A stretch of 64,000 nucleotides of DNA from Gammaproteobacteria bacterium (GCA_024234895.1 JACKNJ010000011.1:1-64000), one strand, 5' to 3'; numbered from the stretch's first letter, positions 35,507 through 44,048 are shown. Made by a program: numbers and translations. Notes: generated by a model from the letters alone, not told the origin.

Positions 35507-36274
35507 ATGCCGTCCGACGGGATGCTGCTGATCGATCTGGGCAATTCGTCGCTGAAGGCGGCGATGCTCCAGCAGGGCGGACTCGGCCCGATCGAGCGCC
35601 TGGCGTATGCGGGCGCCGATCTCGTGGACGTAGCCGAGTCGCTGGCCGCGCAGCGGACGGCACCCGCCGCGGTCAGCCTGGCGAGCGTGCTGCCTGCGGT
35701 ACTGACCGACATGTTCCGGAAGACCTTGGCGCGGCGCTGGGCGTGTCCGATCCGGCTCGTCCGGACACAGTCCGAAGCACACGGGGTGCGCATCGCCTAC
35801 GCGGACGCGAACCGCCTGGGCGTGGACCGCTGGCTCGCCTTGATCGCCGCGCATCGGGAGCACCAGGGCGACGTGGTCATCGCCGATCTCGGCTCCGCGT
35901 TGACGGTCGACGTGCTGCGTGCGGACGGTGAGCATCTCGGCGGCGTGATCGCGCCCGGATTCGCGGCGATGTTCGCCGGTTTGAGCGCCAGCACGAGATT
36001 CCCCGCCCCAACCCCGCCTGAGCCCGATCACGACGATCTTGGGCGGGATACCGGGGAGGGCGTTTCGGCGGGGCTGCTGTTCGCGCAGATCGGTGCGATC
36101 CGCGAAGTGGTGCGACTCGCGCGGGAACGGCATGGATTGCGACCGCGGCTGCTGCTCACGGGCGGCGACGCGGCAAGAGTTGCCAGGCGGCTGGCCGAAG
36201 CGTTGGACGGGATCGAGATCGAGCGGGTCGACGACCTCGTCCTGCGCGGCCTCGCGATCGCCGCAACGGGGTGA
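35507..36274 (+). CDS. coaX: type III pantothenate kinase
   Basis: A 255-residue kinase for the first step of CoA synthesis. ASKHA-fold motifs: LLIDLGNSSLKAAML (phosphate 1), ANRLGVDRWLALIAA with the catalytic aspartate, VIADLGSALTVDVL (phosphate 2), GGVIAPGFAAMF, and LLTGGDAARVA. BirA–CoaX is a common gene pair; here they are three bases apart. Substitution of serine for threonine in the phosphate loop GNSSLK is normal for the family. Confidence 0.92.
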   Translation: MPSDGMLLIDLGNSSLKAAMLQQGGLGPIERLAYAGADLVDVAESLAAQRTAPAAVSLASVLPAVLTDMFRKTLARRWACPIRLVRTQSEAHGVRIAYADANRLGVDRWLALIAAHREHQGDVVIADLGSALTVDVLRADGEHLGGVIAPGFAAMFAGLSASTRFPAPTPPEPDHDDLGRDTGEGVSAGLLFAQIGAIREVVRLARERHGLRPRLLLTGGDAARVARRLAEALDGIEIERVDDLVLRGLAIAATG

Positions 36275-36279
36275 GCCGC

Positions 36280-36882
36280 TCAGCGTCGGCTGCGGGCCAC
36301 GCTGCGCCGTCGCGGTGCCGGCACCGTGGGTGCTTGTTCCTCGCGCCAGCAACCGCTGGCCAGACCCTCCAGATTCCACGGCCCGACCGCGTAGCGGATC
36401 AGCCGCAAGGTCGGATGACCGACCGCCGCGGTCATGCGGCGGACCTGGCGGTTGCGACCTTCGAACAGGGTGAGTTCCAGCCAAGCGGTGGGGATGGCCG
36501 CGCGTTCGCGGATCGGCGGATCGCGCGGCCACAACCCGGCCGGCTCCGCGATGCGCCGCGCCTTGGCGGGTCGGGTGGGGCCGTCGTTCAGTTCGACCCC
36601 CCGGCGCAGCGCTTCCAGAGCAACGTCGTCGGGTTCGCCCTCGACCTGCACCCGGTACACCTTGGCCATCTTGTGCCGGGGGTCGGCGATACGCGCTTGC
36701 AGGCGCCCGTCATCGGTCAGCAGCACCAGGCCCTCGCTGTCGCGGTCGAGCCGACCCGCCGGGTAGACGCCGGGCACGTCGACATAGCGCGCCAGCGTCG
36801 GTCGTCCGGCCTCGCCGGTACTGGCGTCGCCGAACTGGCAGAGCACGTCGTAGGGTTTGTTGAGCAGGATCAGCCGGGACAT
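36280..36882 (-). CDS. pseudouridine synthase, RsuA family (RluE-like)
   Basis: A 200-residue RNA pseudouridine synthase without S4 domain. The catalytic aspartate is in PAGRLDRDSEGLVLLTDDG; other conserved blocks are RKYRVQVEG-like KVYRVQVEGEPDD and FEGRNRQVRRMTAAVGHPTLRLIR. The size and missing S4 domain fit RluE, which modifies 23S rRNA. Start at 36882 (MSRLILLNKPYDVLCQF) chosen by comparison with the family. The C-terminus ends in an arginine-rich tail (RRRSVARSRR). Confidence 0.88.
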   Translation of the reverse strand: MSRLILLNKPYDVLCQFGDASTGEAGRPTLARYVDVPGVYPAGRLDRDSEGLVLLTDDGRLQARIADPRHKMAKVYRVQVEGEPDDVALEALRRGVELNDGPTRPAKARRIAEPAGLWPRDPPIRERAAIPTAWLELTLFEGRNRQVRRMTAAVGHPTLRLIRYAVGPWNLEGLASGCWREEQAPTVPAPRRRSVARSRR

Positions 36883-36964
36883 GCGCACACATGATGCCCG
36901 CGCCACGCACCCGATACGAGCTCCGGGCTATGCTCAGGACACCCGATCAAGCCGCGTGCAGCCC

Positions 36965-38260
36965 GTGAATTCATCCGCTTCCAACGCCCCCGTGATGCCG
37001 CCGCCCGCCGAAGTGCATGCCGATGAATGGGCCTTGCTGGCGGAAATCACCTCCGCCTTCGCGCAGAACCCGGATCTTTCCGGAACCTTGTCATTGGCCC
37101 TGCAACGGGTCATGACGCTGATGGATGCGGAAGCGGCGTCCATCTTCCTGTTCGACGCCGATCACGAGTTCCTGTGCTGCGATGCCTGCGCGGGACCGCA
37201 CAGCGTTTGCGACAACCTGGCCGATATCCGCCTGCCGGCGGGGGCGGGAATCATCGGTCGCGCGGCGCGATCGAGCACGCCGGTGATGGTCCGCGACGTG
37301 CGCGACGATCCGGATTTCGCGGCCTTCGTCGACGAACAGACCGGGTTCGAGTCGCGTTCGATCATCGCCGCGCCGTTGCGCGTTTCAGGGGAGGAACTGG
37401 GGGCGATCGAGGTTATCAACAAGAAGGGCGGTTCCGGTCTGTTCAACGCCTCGGATGCGGCCGCGCTGTCGATGCTCGCGACGGCGGCGGCCCTGGCGAT
37501 CCGCAACGCGCGCATCGCCGCCGAACTGGTCGAGCAGGAACGCATGCGCCGGGAACTGGAACTCGCGCGGGAGATCCAGCGGAGCCTGCTGCCCACGCCG
37601 GTTGAAGGTTTTCCGGTCAGCGGCCTGAATATCCCGGCGCGGGAGGTATCGGGCGATTTCTTCGATTTCATCCGGCTCGACGATGGTCGGATCGCATTCA
37701 ATCTCGCGGACGTTTCGGGCAAGGGTCTCAACGCGGCGCTGCTCGGCGTGAAGGCGGCCAGCCTGTTGCGTGGCCTTGCCCGGCGCGGCCTGCAGCCGGG
37801 GGAACTGTTGGCGGTGGTCAACGACGAGCTCTGTGAGACGGCCACGCGCGGCATGTTCGTGACCGTCGTGGCGGGGGTGTTCGATCCGCGCGATGGCCGC
37901 GTGATCGTCGCCAACGCCGGCCATCCGCCGCCGTTGTTGCTTGCGGATGGCGAGGTCCTGCGCCTGGATGATGCCTCCGGACCGCCGCTGGGCATCCTTC
38001 CGGATCAGGGTTACGTGGAGACCGCATGCCAGCTCGATGGCGGGCGGCTCTATCTGTATAGCGACGGCTTGAGCGAGGCCCTGGATGCGGACGGTCGGGA
38101 GATCGGTATCGAGGGCGTGATGCGGCTGATTCGCGAGATCGCCGGCCTGGCTACCGATGAGGGCATGCGAAGGCTGGCGAGTGTCGCGACCGGCGCGGCG
38201 GATGGCGACGCCCAGCGGGACGACGTCACGCTGTTGTGCGTCGACGGCGGCCTGGATTGA
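36965..38260 (+). CDS. GAF-domain PP2C/SpoIIE-type phosphatase
   Basis: A 431-residue regulator: GAF domain at about 40-190 (LALQRVMTLMDAEAASIFLFD; RSIIAAPLRVSGEELGAIEVINKK), a short coiled-coil linker (LVEQERMRRELELAREIQRSLLP), then a RsbU/SpoIIE phosphatase domain with metal-binding residues in VSGDFFDF, ADVSGKGLNAALL, NAGHPPPLLL, YSDGLSEA and DDVTLL. It would dephosphorylate a STAS antagonist in response to GAF ligand. The start is uncertain: GTG at 36956 or 36965, or ATG at 36995; none has a clear ribosome site. Confidence 0.9.
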   Translation: MNSSASNAPVMPPPAEVHADEWALLAEITSAFAQNPDLSGTLSLALQRVMTLMDAEAASIFLFDADHEFLCCDACAGPHSVCDNLADIRLPAGAGIIGRAARSSTPVMVRDVRDDPDFAAFVDEQTGFESRSIIAAPLRVSGEELGAIEVINKKGGSGLFNASDAAALSMLATAAALAIRNARIAAELVEQERMRRELELAREIQRSLLPTPVEGFPVSGLNIPAREVSGDFFDFIRLDDGRIAFNLADVSGKGLNAALLGVKAASLLRGLARRGLQPGELLAVVNDELCETATRGMFVTVVAGVFDPRDGRVIVANAGHPPPLLLADGEVLRLDDASGPPLGILPDQGYVETACQLDGGRLYLYSDGLSEALDADGREIGIEGVMRLIREIAGLATDEGMRRLASVATGAADGDAQRDDVTLLCVDGGLD

Positions 38261-38270
38261 AGTGAGCACC

Positions 38271-38693
38271 ATGCGACTGGGTGACAACGTCCTCGTGCAT
38301 CTGTGCATCCCGGCGCGCGCGACCAGCCTGCGCCTGATGCGACCGGTCGTCAGCCGCGCCGCCGAGCTGGCCGGCGTCAATCCGGAACAGGTCGAGCGTC
38401 TGGTGCTGGCCGTCAACGAGGCCGGCATGAACGTGATCCAGCATGCGTATGGCGAAACCAGGGATGGCGATCTGGAACTCGCGATCCGGGACGAGGGCGA
38501 CGATCTGGTGTTCGTGCTGATCGATCATGCGCCGCCGATCGCGCTGGATCGCATACAGGGCCGCGATTTGCGGGATGTGCGGCCCGGCGGTCTCGGCGTG
38601 CATTTCATCAACGAGATCATGGATCGCATCGACTACAGCCATCTGCCTGACGGGCAGGGCAATCGGCTGGAGATGCGCAAACGCATCCGCTGA
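38271..38693 (+). CDS. RsbW-like anti-sigma kinase (HATPase)
   Basis: A 140-residue GHKL ATPase-type serine kinase: the N-box is LAVNEAGMNVIQHAYG, the G1 region is DHAPPIAL, and GGLGVHFINEIMD marks G2. It starts 10 bases after the phosphatase gene, so both form a partner-switch pair. The third element, a STAS antagonist, is not adjacent; the only STAS protein in the window (22960) is embedded in the lipid transporter operon. Confidence 0.88.
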   Translation: MRLGDNVLVHLCIPARATSLRLMRPVVSRAAELAGVNPEQVERLVLAVNEAGMNVIQHAYGETRDGDLELAIRDEGDDLVFVLIDHAPPIALDRIQGRDLRDVRPGGLGVHFINEIMDRIDYSHLPDGQGNRLEMRKRIR

Positions 38694-38701
38694 GGGGCGA
38701 T

Positions 38702-39838
38702 TCACGCCCGCAGCGCGTCCTCGACCGCGTTCAGGGCGCGATCCAGCACCTCCGGCGCCGTGTAGAAGTGCGGCGAGAAGCGGATGCCGCCGGCACGGGG
38801 AACGCAGACCACCTTCCGGGCGACCAAGTGCTTGTGAAGGGCGCCCGTGTCCACGCGACCGGCGCGGAACGTGACGATTCCGGCCTGTCGTGCGGGGGCG
38901 TCCGGGGTGATCAGCGAGATGCCGGGGAGGGCGGCGAGACCAGTCGCCAGATGCCGGACACGCTGCCGTAACAACGCCTCCACCGCATTCATCCCCACAT
39001 CCTCGAGCAGGCCCAGGCTGGCGTTCAGCGCGGCAATGCCGAGCAGGTTGGTGGTGCCCGGCTCGAACCGGCGCGCGGAGGCGGTCGGCCGCCAGGCCGG
39101 CGCATCGAAATCGCCGGGATGCTCGGCCATGTGCCAACCGAAAGCGTGCAGACGCAGGCGCTCGCGCCATTCCGGGCGCATCCACAACACACCGACGCCT
39201 TCCGGCCCGAGCAGCCATTTGTGCGCGCCGAAGGCGACGAAGTCGGCACCGGATGCGTTGACGTCAAAGGGCAGGGCGCCAACCTGCTGGATGGCGTCGA
39301 CGCAGAACAGCACGTCCCGCTCCCGGCAGGCTTCCGCAAGCCTGGGCAGGTCCATGCGGATACCGCTCGCGTATTGCACCGCGCTCACCGCGAGGAGGCG
39401 GGTGTTGTCGTCGAGTGCCGCGATCAGCGGGGCTTCCGGATCGGCAAGGTCGAGATCCACGATGCGTGACGCGACACCGAATTCGGCGAGGGATTCCCAT
39501 GGATAGCGGTTGGAGGGGAATTCCTCGCGCAGAAACACCACGTTCTGTCCAGGCGTCCACGACAAGCCGCGGGCAACCATCGATAAGGCATCGGAAGTGT
39601 TGCGGACAAACGCGATCTCGTCGGACGACCCGGCGCCGATCAGATCGGCCATTTTGACGTGCGTCTCGTCCTCCATACGGCTCCAGTCCGCGTAACCCAG
39701 CGCGCCCTGGACATGGACCTGGTCGGCTATCGCAACGACGGCATCCCGCGTACGCCGGGGCCACGGCGACATGCCTGCATGATTGAGATACACAATCGAT
39801 GAATCAACATTAAATTCATCATCCAAGTTATTAATCAT
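38702..39838 (-). CDS. class V PLP-dependent aminotransferase / desulfurase-like
   Basis: A 378-residue fold-type I PLP enzyme. YLNHAGMSPWP opens it; DEIAFVRNTSDALSMVA binds phosphate; AVQYASGIRMDLPRLAEACRERDVLFCVDAIQQVGALPFDV positions PLP; FGAHKWLLGPEGVGVL carries the Schiff-base lysine; RRFEPGTTNLLGIAALNASL follows. It resembles isopenicillin-N-epimerase-like or cysteine-desulfurase-like members, but a catalytic Cys loop is not obvious, so the reaction is not assigned. Confidence 0.88.
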   Translation of the reverse strand: MINNLDDEFNVDSSIVYLNHAGMSPWPRRTRDAVVAIADQVHVQGALGYADWSRMEDETHVKMADLIGAGSSDEIAFVRNTSDALSMVARGLSWTPGQNVVFLREEFPSNRYPWESLAEFGVASRIVDLDLADPEAPLIAALDDNTRLLAVSAVQYASGIRMDLPRLAEACRERDVLFCVDAIQQVGALPFDVNASGADFVAFGAHKWLLGPEGVGVLWMRPEWRERLRLHAFGWHMAEHPGDFDAPAWRPTASARRFEPGTTNLLGIAALNASLGLLEDVGMNAVEALLRQRVRHLATGLAALPGISLITPDAPARQAGIVTFRAGRVDTGALHKHLVARKVVCVPRAGGIRFSPHFYTAPEVLDRALNAVEDALRA

Positions 39839-40048
39839 AAATAATAATTACTGTTTCATGAGTGGCATTGTGCGGCCCGAACCGACCGATGGTTGAATAT
39901 CAGATTTTCAATAACCAAGTAGATCACCTAGAAATTACTTGTTGAAGGTAACTTGCTGATTCCTTAGCATTCGTTGCGACGTCAAGCAGGGGTTTGTCGT
40001 CATCTGAACCCCGTTATCCCGTTCATTCACCACTGGAGAGAGCAAGCG

Positions 40049-40264
40049 ATGATTACACAATGTCTCCGCCGCGCGTTCCGTTGCCACGGTTCGGGCATCG
40101 CCGTTGTCGCCGCTCCGTTGGCGGTCATAGGAGCGCTCGGTCTGTGGGCCGGTGCGGATTTCGGCGCCGTTTTCATGCTCGCCAGCCTCGGCTCGTTACT
40201 GGTATTCATGGCCATCGGATCGAAGTGTCCCGCCAATCAGGCCAGCTGCCCGGATTGCTGCTGA
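40049..40264 (+). CDS. small membrane protein with Cys-rich end
   Basis: A 71-residue protein with two hydrophobic segments (SGIAVVAAPLAVIGALGLWAG; FMLASLGSLLVFMAIGS) and a C-terminus with four cysteines (KCPANQASCPDCC). GGAGAG eight bases upstream supports the start. Function unknown; the cysteines could bind metal. A terminator follows at 40321. Confidence 0.7.
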   Translation: MITQCLRRAFRCHGSGIAVVAAPLAVIGALGLWAGADFGAVFMLASLGSLLVFMAIGSKCPANQASCPDCC

Positions 40265-40320
40265 CACGTCCGCGCGAATCGATTCCGCGGGTACCGAGCC
40301 CGGAGTACGTAGTCGACCTC

Positions 40321-40350
40321 AACGCCACCGCATCGCCGGTGGCGTTTTCG
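40321..40350 (+). terminator. intrinsic terminator
   Basis: AACGCCACCG (40321-40330) and CGGTGGCGTT (40336-40345) with a 5-base loop, followed by TTCG. It closes the small membrane protein transcript just before dif. Confidence 0.7.
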
Positions 40351-40502
40351 TTTGTGTGGGCTTTACGCACAGCGGCGCAGAGGCGCAGTCAGTCCGTGTG
40401 CAGATCAATCGCAAGCTGAGCGTCGCTTCGCGTTAGTTGCCAGGCGGGTATCCGTGGCTGTTCGGCCCAGCCGCCGATCCGGATTCATTGGCCGGATATA
40501 GT

Positions 40503-40530
40503 GGTCGGTATAATGTATATTATGTTAAGT
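40503..40530 (+). other. dif: chromosomal dif site (XerC/XerD)
   Basis: Twenty-eight bases: XerC arm GGTCGGTATAA (40503-40513), central hexamer TGTATA (40514-40519) and XerD arm TTATGTTAAGT (40520-40530). The E. coli site has GGTGCGCATAA, TGTATA and TTATGTTAAAT: the centre is identical and the XerD arm differs by one base. dif is the chromosome-dimer resolution site at the replication terminus. It also serves as the left junction of the integrated element. Confidence 0.96.
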
Positions 40531-40653
40531 CGTGTAATCCGATGGATTGCCCGGCTTGGCCGCGTAAATAAGTTCACGAATCAGTGTGTTGCCTCCCCAC
40601 TCAGCGTCTTTAGAATGCCGCGCCTTTCGTGCATGGCGTGAAGGGACGCACTG

Positions 40654-40995
40654 ATGCTCAAGCACTACCGAAAGCACGGGCGCTACAGTCGCGAGGATGC
40701 GGCGCGAGTCGCCGGGGTGTCTGTCCGCGTCTGGAATGAATACGAGGATGGCAAGCGCAAAGCGCCCGCGCACGTTCACTTGATCGCCCGCGCCGTCATG
40801 TTCGGCGACCTTGGGCAGTTGTCCCCGGCTTGGCGCGGTTGGCGTATGGCCGGGGATTCGTTGGTGTCTCCCACTGGCGAAACGTTCACGCCCGGACAAG
40901 TGAACGCCCGCACTTGGGACGTTCAGCTAATTGCGGAACTGCGTCGACAGGTCCGCGAACTCTCCGCGCCGTTCGCGCAACTCCAATTGATCTGA
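40654..40995 (+). CDS. DUF3653-like phage regulator with HTH
   Basis: A 113-residue protein. An N-terminal XRE-like HTH (HYRKHGRYSREDAARVAGVSVRVWNEYEDGKRKAPAHVHLI) is followed by the DUF3653 pattern SPAWRGWRMAGDSLVSPTGETFTPGQVNA, found in small proteins of filamentous phages and relatives. AAGGGA upstream supports the ATG at 40654. In the circular element it would follow the HTH/membrane regulator by 12 bases; in the integrated state it is separated from that promoter. Confidence 0.82.
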   Translation: MLKHYRKHGRYSREDAARVAGVSVRVWNEYEDGKRKAPAHVHLIARAVMFGDLGQLSPAWRGWRMAGDSLVSPTGETFTPGQVNARTWDVQLIAELRRQVRELSAPFAQLQLI

Positions 40996-41022
40996 ACCCC
41001 CCACACAACAAGGGACACATCC

Positions 41023-41304
41023 ATGAAACGGATACTCACCATCGCAATCCTTGCCGCTTCGTTTGCGCACGCTGACGAACCCTATTGCACCGACACCGAC
41101 GTGAAGGAATGGGAGTCCCAAGTCTCGGCCACTCCCTACGATGCCGGGCTTCAAATGCTGCATGCCTTGTGGATCGGTCTTTGCCAGAAGGTCGAATCTG
41201 GCAACCTTGATCGCGACGTTGCAAACGTCATCTTCGAGAAGCAGCGGCACGCCCTGATTGAAGAACGGATGATGAAGAATCGCAGGACGCTTGAGGGGAT
41301 TTAG
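41023..41304 (+). CDS. small exported protein of unknown function
   Basis: A 93-residue protein with a signal peptide (MKRILTIAILAASFAHA, cleavage before DEP) and two cysteines (YCTDTD, GLCQKV) that could form a disulfide. AAGGGA upstream supports the start. It follows the DUF3653-like gene by 27 bases in the same unit. A role in the host periplasm, for example in virion release or exclusion, is possible but not indicated by any motif. Confidence 0.75.
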   Translation: MKRILTIAILAASFAHADEPYCTDTDVKEWESQVSATPYDAGLQMLHALWIGLCQKVESGNLDRDVANVIFEKQRHALIEERMMKNRRTLEGI

Positions 41305-41331
41305 GTTGATCTGCGCGAGTTTTTGCGCGTA

Positions 41332-41367
41332 GAAGCGCCGGTAAGTTGTTGATTTATTGGCGCTTTC
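41332..41367. terminator. hairpin between convergent element operons
   Basis: GAAGCGCC (41332-41339) and GGCGCTTTC (41359-41367) with a 19-base AT-rich loop. It sits where the two transcription units of the element meet, so it may end both. Confidence 0.4.
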
Positions 41368-41416
41368 TTCGCTTCCCGGCCACGTTGGCAATACCAGACG
41401 CGCCCGAAATCGTAAG

Positions 41417-41596
41417 CTACTGATTTTCCGTTGTTTTTTCCTTGATCCGTTCGCCTGCTTTGAACAGTTCGAGGAACAAGCGCCGGGTTTCCCGGTCCTT
41501 TTTGCGCAGATATTCCGACTCCGCATTGATCTGGATTTCGAGCTTTTGCGCGGCTTCGTCCGCCGCGTCGGTCTTGCTCAAGCGGGCGCGTTTCAT
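41417..41596 (-). CDS. 59-residue charged protein, last gene of element operon
   Basis: A short helical, highly charged protein: MKRARLSKTDAADEAAQKL at the start, then LRKKDRETRRLFLELFKAGERIKEKTTENQ at the end. Its ATG overlaps the stop of the 460-residue gene (ATGA), showing translational coupling. No family is recognised. Confidence 0.65.
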   Translation of the reverse strand: MKRARLSKTDAADEAAQKLEIQINAESEYLRKKDRETRRLFLELFKAGERIKEKTTENQ

Positions 41597-42975
41597 GGCT
41601 GTTCCCTTCCCTGCCAGAGCTTGTCATACATCCCGCGCGCGTCGATGGTTAGGTCTTGCTCCGCAATCACGATCATGAGCGCGAGGCGTTCGGATCGGGA
41701 CAGGTAATTGACCGACATGCGGTAGATATCGGCCAACCGCAGTTCTTCCGGCTCCCCGTAGGCCGGGCCGGTCTGATGCTTCATGCGCGGGAGTTGAATC
41801 AAGATGCCGTCTACGTCGCCCGCATCTTCGACGAACTCGGCAATGTTGATTTGCTTGATCTTCTCGTCGATTTCGGCCTGATGGTCTAGGACACTATCGA
41901 CGCTCTTACGCCACAAGCCTTCTAGTTCTTGTTCGTTGATCGATTCAAGAATGGTGGCTTCCGCGCTTTGGATGCTCTCCTTCACCTTCCGCAGTTCTTC
42001 GCGGGCGCTCTCTTTGGCGTCCGTTGCGGCCTGTTGAATGCTGGCCTCGTAGTTGTCGAGGCGCGCTGATACATCGTTGCGCCATTTGTCGAAGGCGCGC
42101 GCCCACATAATCGGCCATGTCTGCGACAGCCATAACTCTAGGTCTTGGCGAACGCGGGTTGCCATCGTGACCAGTAGCCAGTTTTGCGCGGCTTCCACAA
42201 CGCCGCCGATGGCGTCCCCGGCTTGGCGTAGATCGTCGGCGTAGGCTTGTAGGCGGTCGGTCGCGAACGCGGGCGTATGCCAATCCGGTTCCGTGAGTCG
42301 GCCAAGGTTCACCAGTGACACCTCCTGCGCCTTGAGGCGAACGGCTTCGCGATGCTGTTCCACGAACTCGGCGGATACGATTTGGCCGGGTCGGAGTTGA
42401 TCGGCGGCGTACTGCCCCACTTCGACCGCGCCCAATGCAATCAGCGCGTCAACATCCGCCCACAACTGGCGAACGGGCGCGATGGCTTCCGACCATGCAG
42501 CATCGATATCGCCCTTTAGTGCTTCGAGGTTGGCCGCGATGCGCGTTACCTCGTCATGAATCGGGTTGAGGATCGCACCCAGCCACACTGACAGCGCGGC
42601 GGCGATGGTGTCGAGAATGGCGCGGACGGACTCGTCAATACGCGCGGCAATTTCCGGGAGCTTTAACACCCAATCAAGGTTTATCCCGGTTGCGGATTCA
42701 AATGCGTCCCGGATGCCAGTAACCACCGATAGCGCGGACGCCTGCAACGTGCTGACCGTTCGCCACCAAGCGTTCAAAGTCAGATCAAGCACGACAACGA
42801 GGGCGTTATTTACACGCTCGAACAGGCGCGCGACGAACTCGCGAATTTCCGTTGCAAACACGCTTGCGCCGTACAACACGGCCCATAGCAGAACCTGCCC
42901 CATGATCCAGCGTGCGACCGCGCCCGCTACGAAACGCAGAATCGCCCCCAAGGCCCCAAGTAAAACGGCTGGCAT
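41593..42975 (-). CDS. 460-residue membrane and coiled-coil protein of the element
   Basis: An unrecognised protein. Residues 3-45 contain two closely spaced hydrophobic helices (VLLGALGAILRFVAGAVA; IMGQVLLWAVLYGASVFA), recalling the start of the pVI/DUF2523 minor coat proteins of filamentous phages. Residues about 55-150 are amphipathic helices. Residues about 285-350 are a charged coiled coil (ARLDNYEASIQQAATDAKES; REELRKVKESIQSAEATILES). The last 60 residues (EELRLADIYRMSVNYLSRSERLALMIVI) look globular. No signal peptide, Walker motif or catalytic residues are evident, so it is not a Zot ATPase. It lies downstream of a strong hairpin. Confidence 0.7.
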   Translation of the reverse strand: MPAVLLGALGAILRFVAGAVARWIMGQVLLWAVLYGASVFATEIREFVARLFERVNNALVVVLDLTLNAWWRTVSTLQASALSVVTGIRDAFESATGINLDWVLKLPEIAARIDESVRAILDTIAAALSVWLGAILNPIHDEVTRIAANLEALKGDIDAAWSEAIAPVRQLWADVDALIALGAVEVGQYAADQLRPGQIVSAEFVEQHREAVRLKAQEVSLVNLGRLTEPDWHTPAFATDRLQAYADDLRQAGDAIGGVVEAAQNWLLVTMATRVRQDLELWLSQTWPIMWARAFDKWRNDVSARLDNYEASIQQAATDAKESAREELRKVKESIQSAEATILESINEQELEGLWRKSVDSVLDHQAEIDEKIKQINIAEFVEDAGDVDGILIQLPRMKHQTGPAYGEPEELRLADIYRMSVNYLSRSERLALMIVIAEQDLTIDARGMYDKLWQGREQP

Positions 42976-43064
42976 CCCTACACCCCGTTTAAGCCGGTTT
43001 TTTCGTCCCTATGACCCCGGAAGCCGCGCCCCGCCTAGCTTTGCGGACCGCTCTCCGGGTATTT

Positions 43065-43090
43065 GGGGCGGGGTGTCACCACCCCGCCCC
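43065..43090 (-). terminator. strong GC hairpin between the 316- and 460-residue genes
   Basis: Perfect 11-base arms GGGGCGGGGTG (43065-43075) and CACCCCGCCCC (43080-43090) with loop TCAC, just after the stop of the 316-residue gene on the minus strand. There is no long U tract in that direction, so it may attenuate transcription or protect the upstream RNA. Filamentous phages have a terminator after the major coat gene in a comparable position. Confidence 0.6.
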
Positions 43091-43097
43091 GCCTCGT

Positions 43098-44048
43098 TTA
43101 CGCGGCAATCATGTCGCTGAGCGCGGTACGTTCCGAATCGCTCAGGGTGTTGAGCGCGGCGACGATTGCGGGCTTCAGCGCGTTCCACGCATCGGCGTTC
43201 AGGCTCGGCAGATGCGGAATCACTTCCGCAATGATCTGGTCATCCGCACCTTCCAACAGGCGACGCATGTAGGCCGCTTTGCCCGCCGCGCGCTTGGCGT
43301 TATCCGGCTGAGTCAACCACCACGCCATCGCCGACGTAGCCTTGGTGGTGGAAACGCCGGGGATCGCGCGAAGGGTGTCATAGTCCGCACCGTCGACGAG
43401 GGCGTCATAGACGGCAAAGGCCACTTCACCGTCATTGATAACCACCGCGAGCGCCTGCGGGCCGGTCAGGTTCTTGTAACTGCGGACCACGTTGCGGGCG
43501 TCGGTCAGGTTCACCACGTTAGCCGGAGTCGGGGCCGTGGCCGGTTCGTTGGTCGCGCTGTTGTTGGTGGTGTCGGCCTCGTTGGTGGTGTCGCCACCGC
43601 CAGCCGGTTCGACGATTTCATCCGGGGCCACCACGTCGAGGCCGGACAGGTCCGGGCCGTCGATGGCCTCCTGAATCACGCCATCGTAACGTTCATCCGT
43701 GCCCATACTGGCGTTGGTCTGTTGGTCGACCAGCACCCAATCAGCACCGACCAGCGCGAACACATCGACGTACGGCGGACGATCCGAACCGCACCCGATG
43801 TTGTAGGCGGTCACGTCCGCCACTTCCGGGAACTCGATCGCGAAGCCGTGACCAGCCGGGAATGTTGCGTTCGTGCGCTGCTTGTCGGTCATCAGGTACG
43901 GGGAAATTCCGGACGAAGTGGACGTGACAACGTAACCCGCCGCCGTCGCGTCCGCTTCGGATGCCATGGTCGGCAGGGCCGGAGTCAGTCCGAAGCCGTA
44001 GAGGTTGCCGCCTTCCGGCAGGATGATTTTGATTCCCTTGATCAACAT
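43098..44048 (-). CDS. 316-residue two-part protein, candidate structural protein
   Basis: Unrecognised. Residues 1-135 look beta-rich (MLIKGIKIILPEGGNLYGFGL; GHGFAIEFPEVADVTAYNIG; YVDVFALVGADWVLVDQQTN). A low-complexity linker of Thr, Asn, Pro and Ala occupies about 165-205 (GGGDTTNEADTTNNSATNEPA). The C-terminal 110 residues are helical and end in a repeated Leu/Ala pattern. AAGGAG upstream of the ATG is the strongest ribosome site in the element, and a hairpin follows the stop, suggesting high expression. No signal peptide. A virion or spike role is my guess. Confidence 0.65.
   Translation of the reverse strand: MLIKGIKIILPEGGNLYGFGLTPALPTMASEADATAAGYVVTSTSSGISPYLMTDKQRTNATFPAGHGFAIEFPEVADVTAYNIGCGSDRPPYVDVFALVGADWVLVDQQTNASMGTDERYDGVIQEAIDGPDLSGLDVVAPDEIVEPAGGGDTTNEADTTNNSATNEPATAPTPANVVNLTDARNVVRSYKNLTGPQALAVVINDGEVAFAVYDALVDGADYDTLRAIPGVSTTKATSAMAWWLTQPDNAKRAAGKAAYMRRLLEGADDQIIAEVIPHLPSLNADAWNALKPAIVAALNTLSDSERTALSDMIAA

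Noticed and set aside
41301..41627. Alternative 108-codon minus frame overlapping the 59-residue gene
   Set aside because: Its composition is poor, whereas the other frame has an ATGA-coupled start and a helical, charged product.
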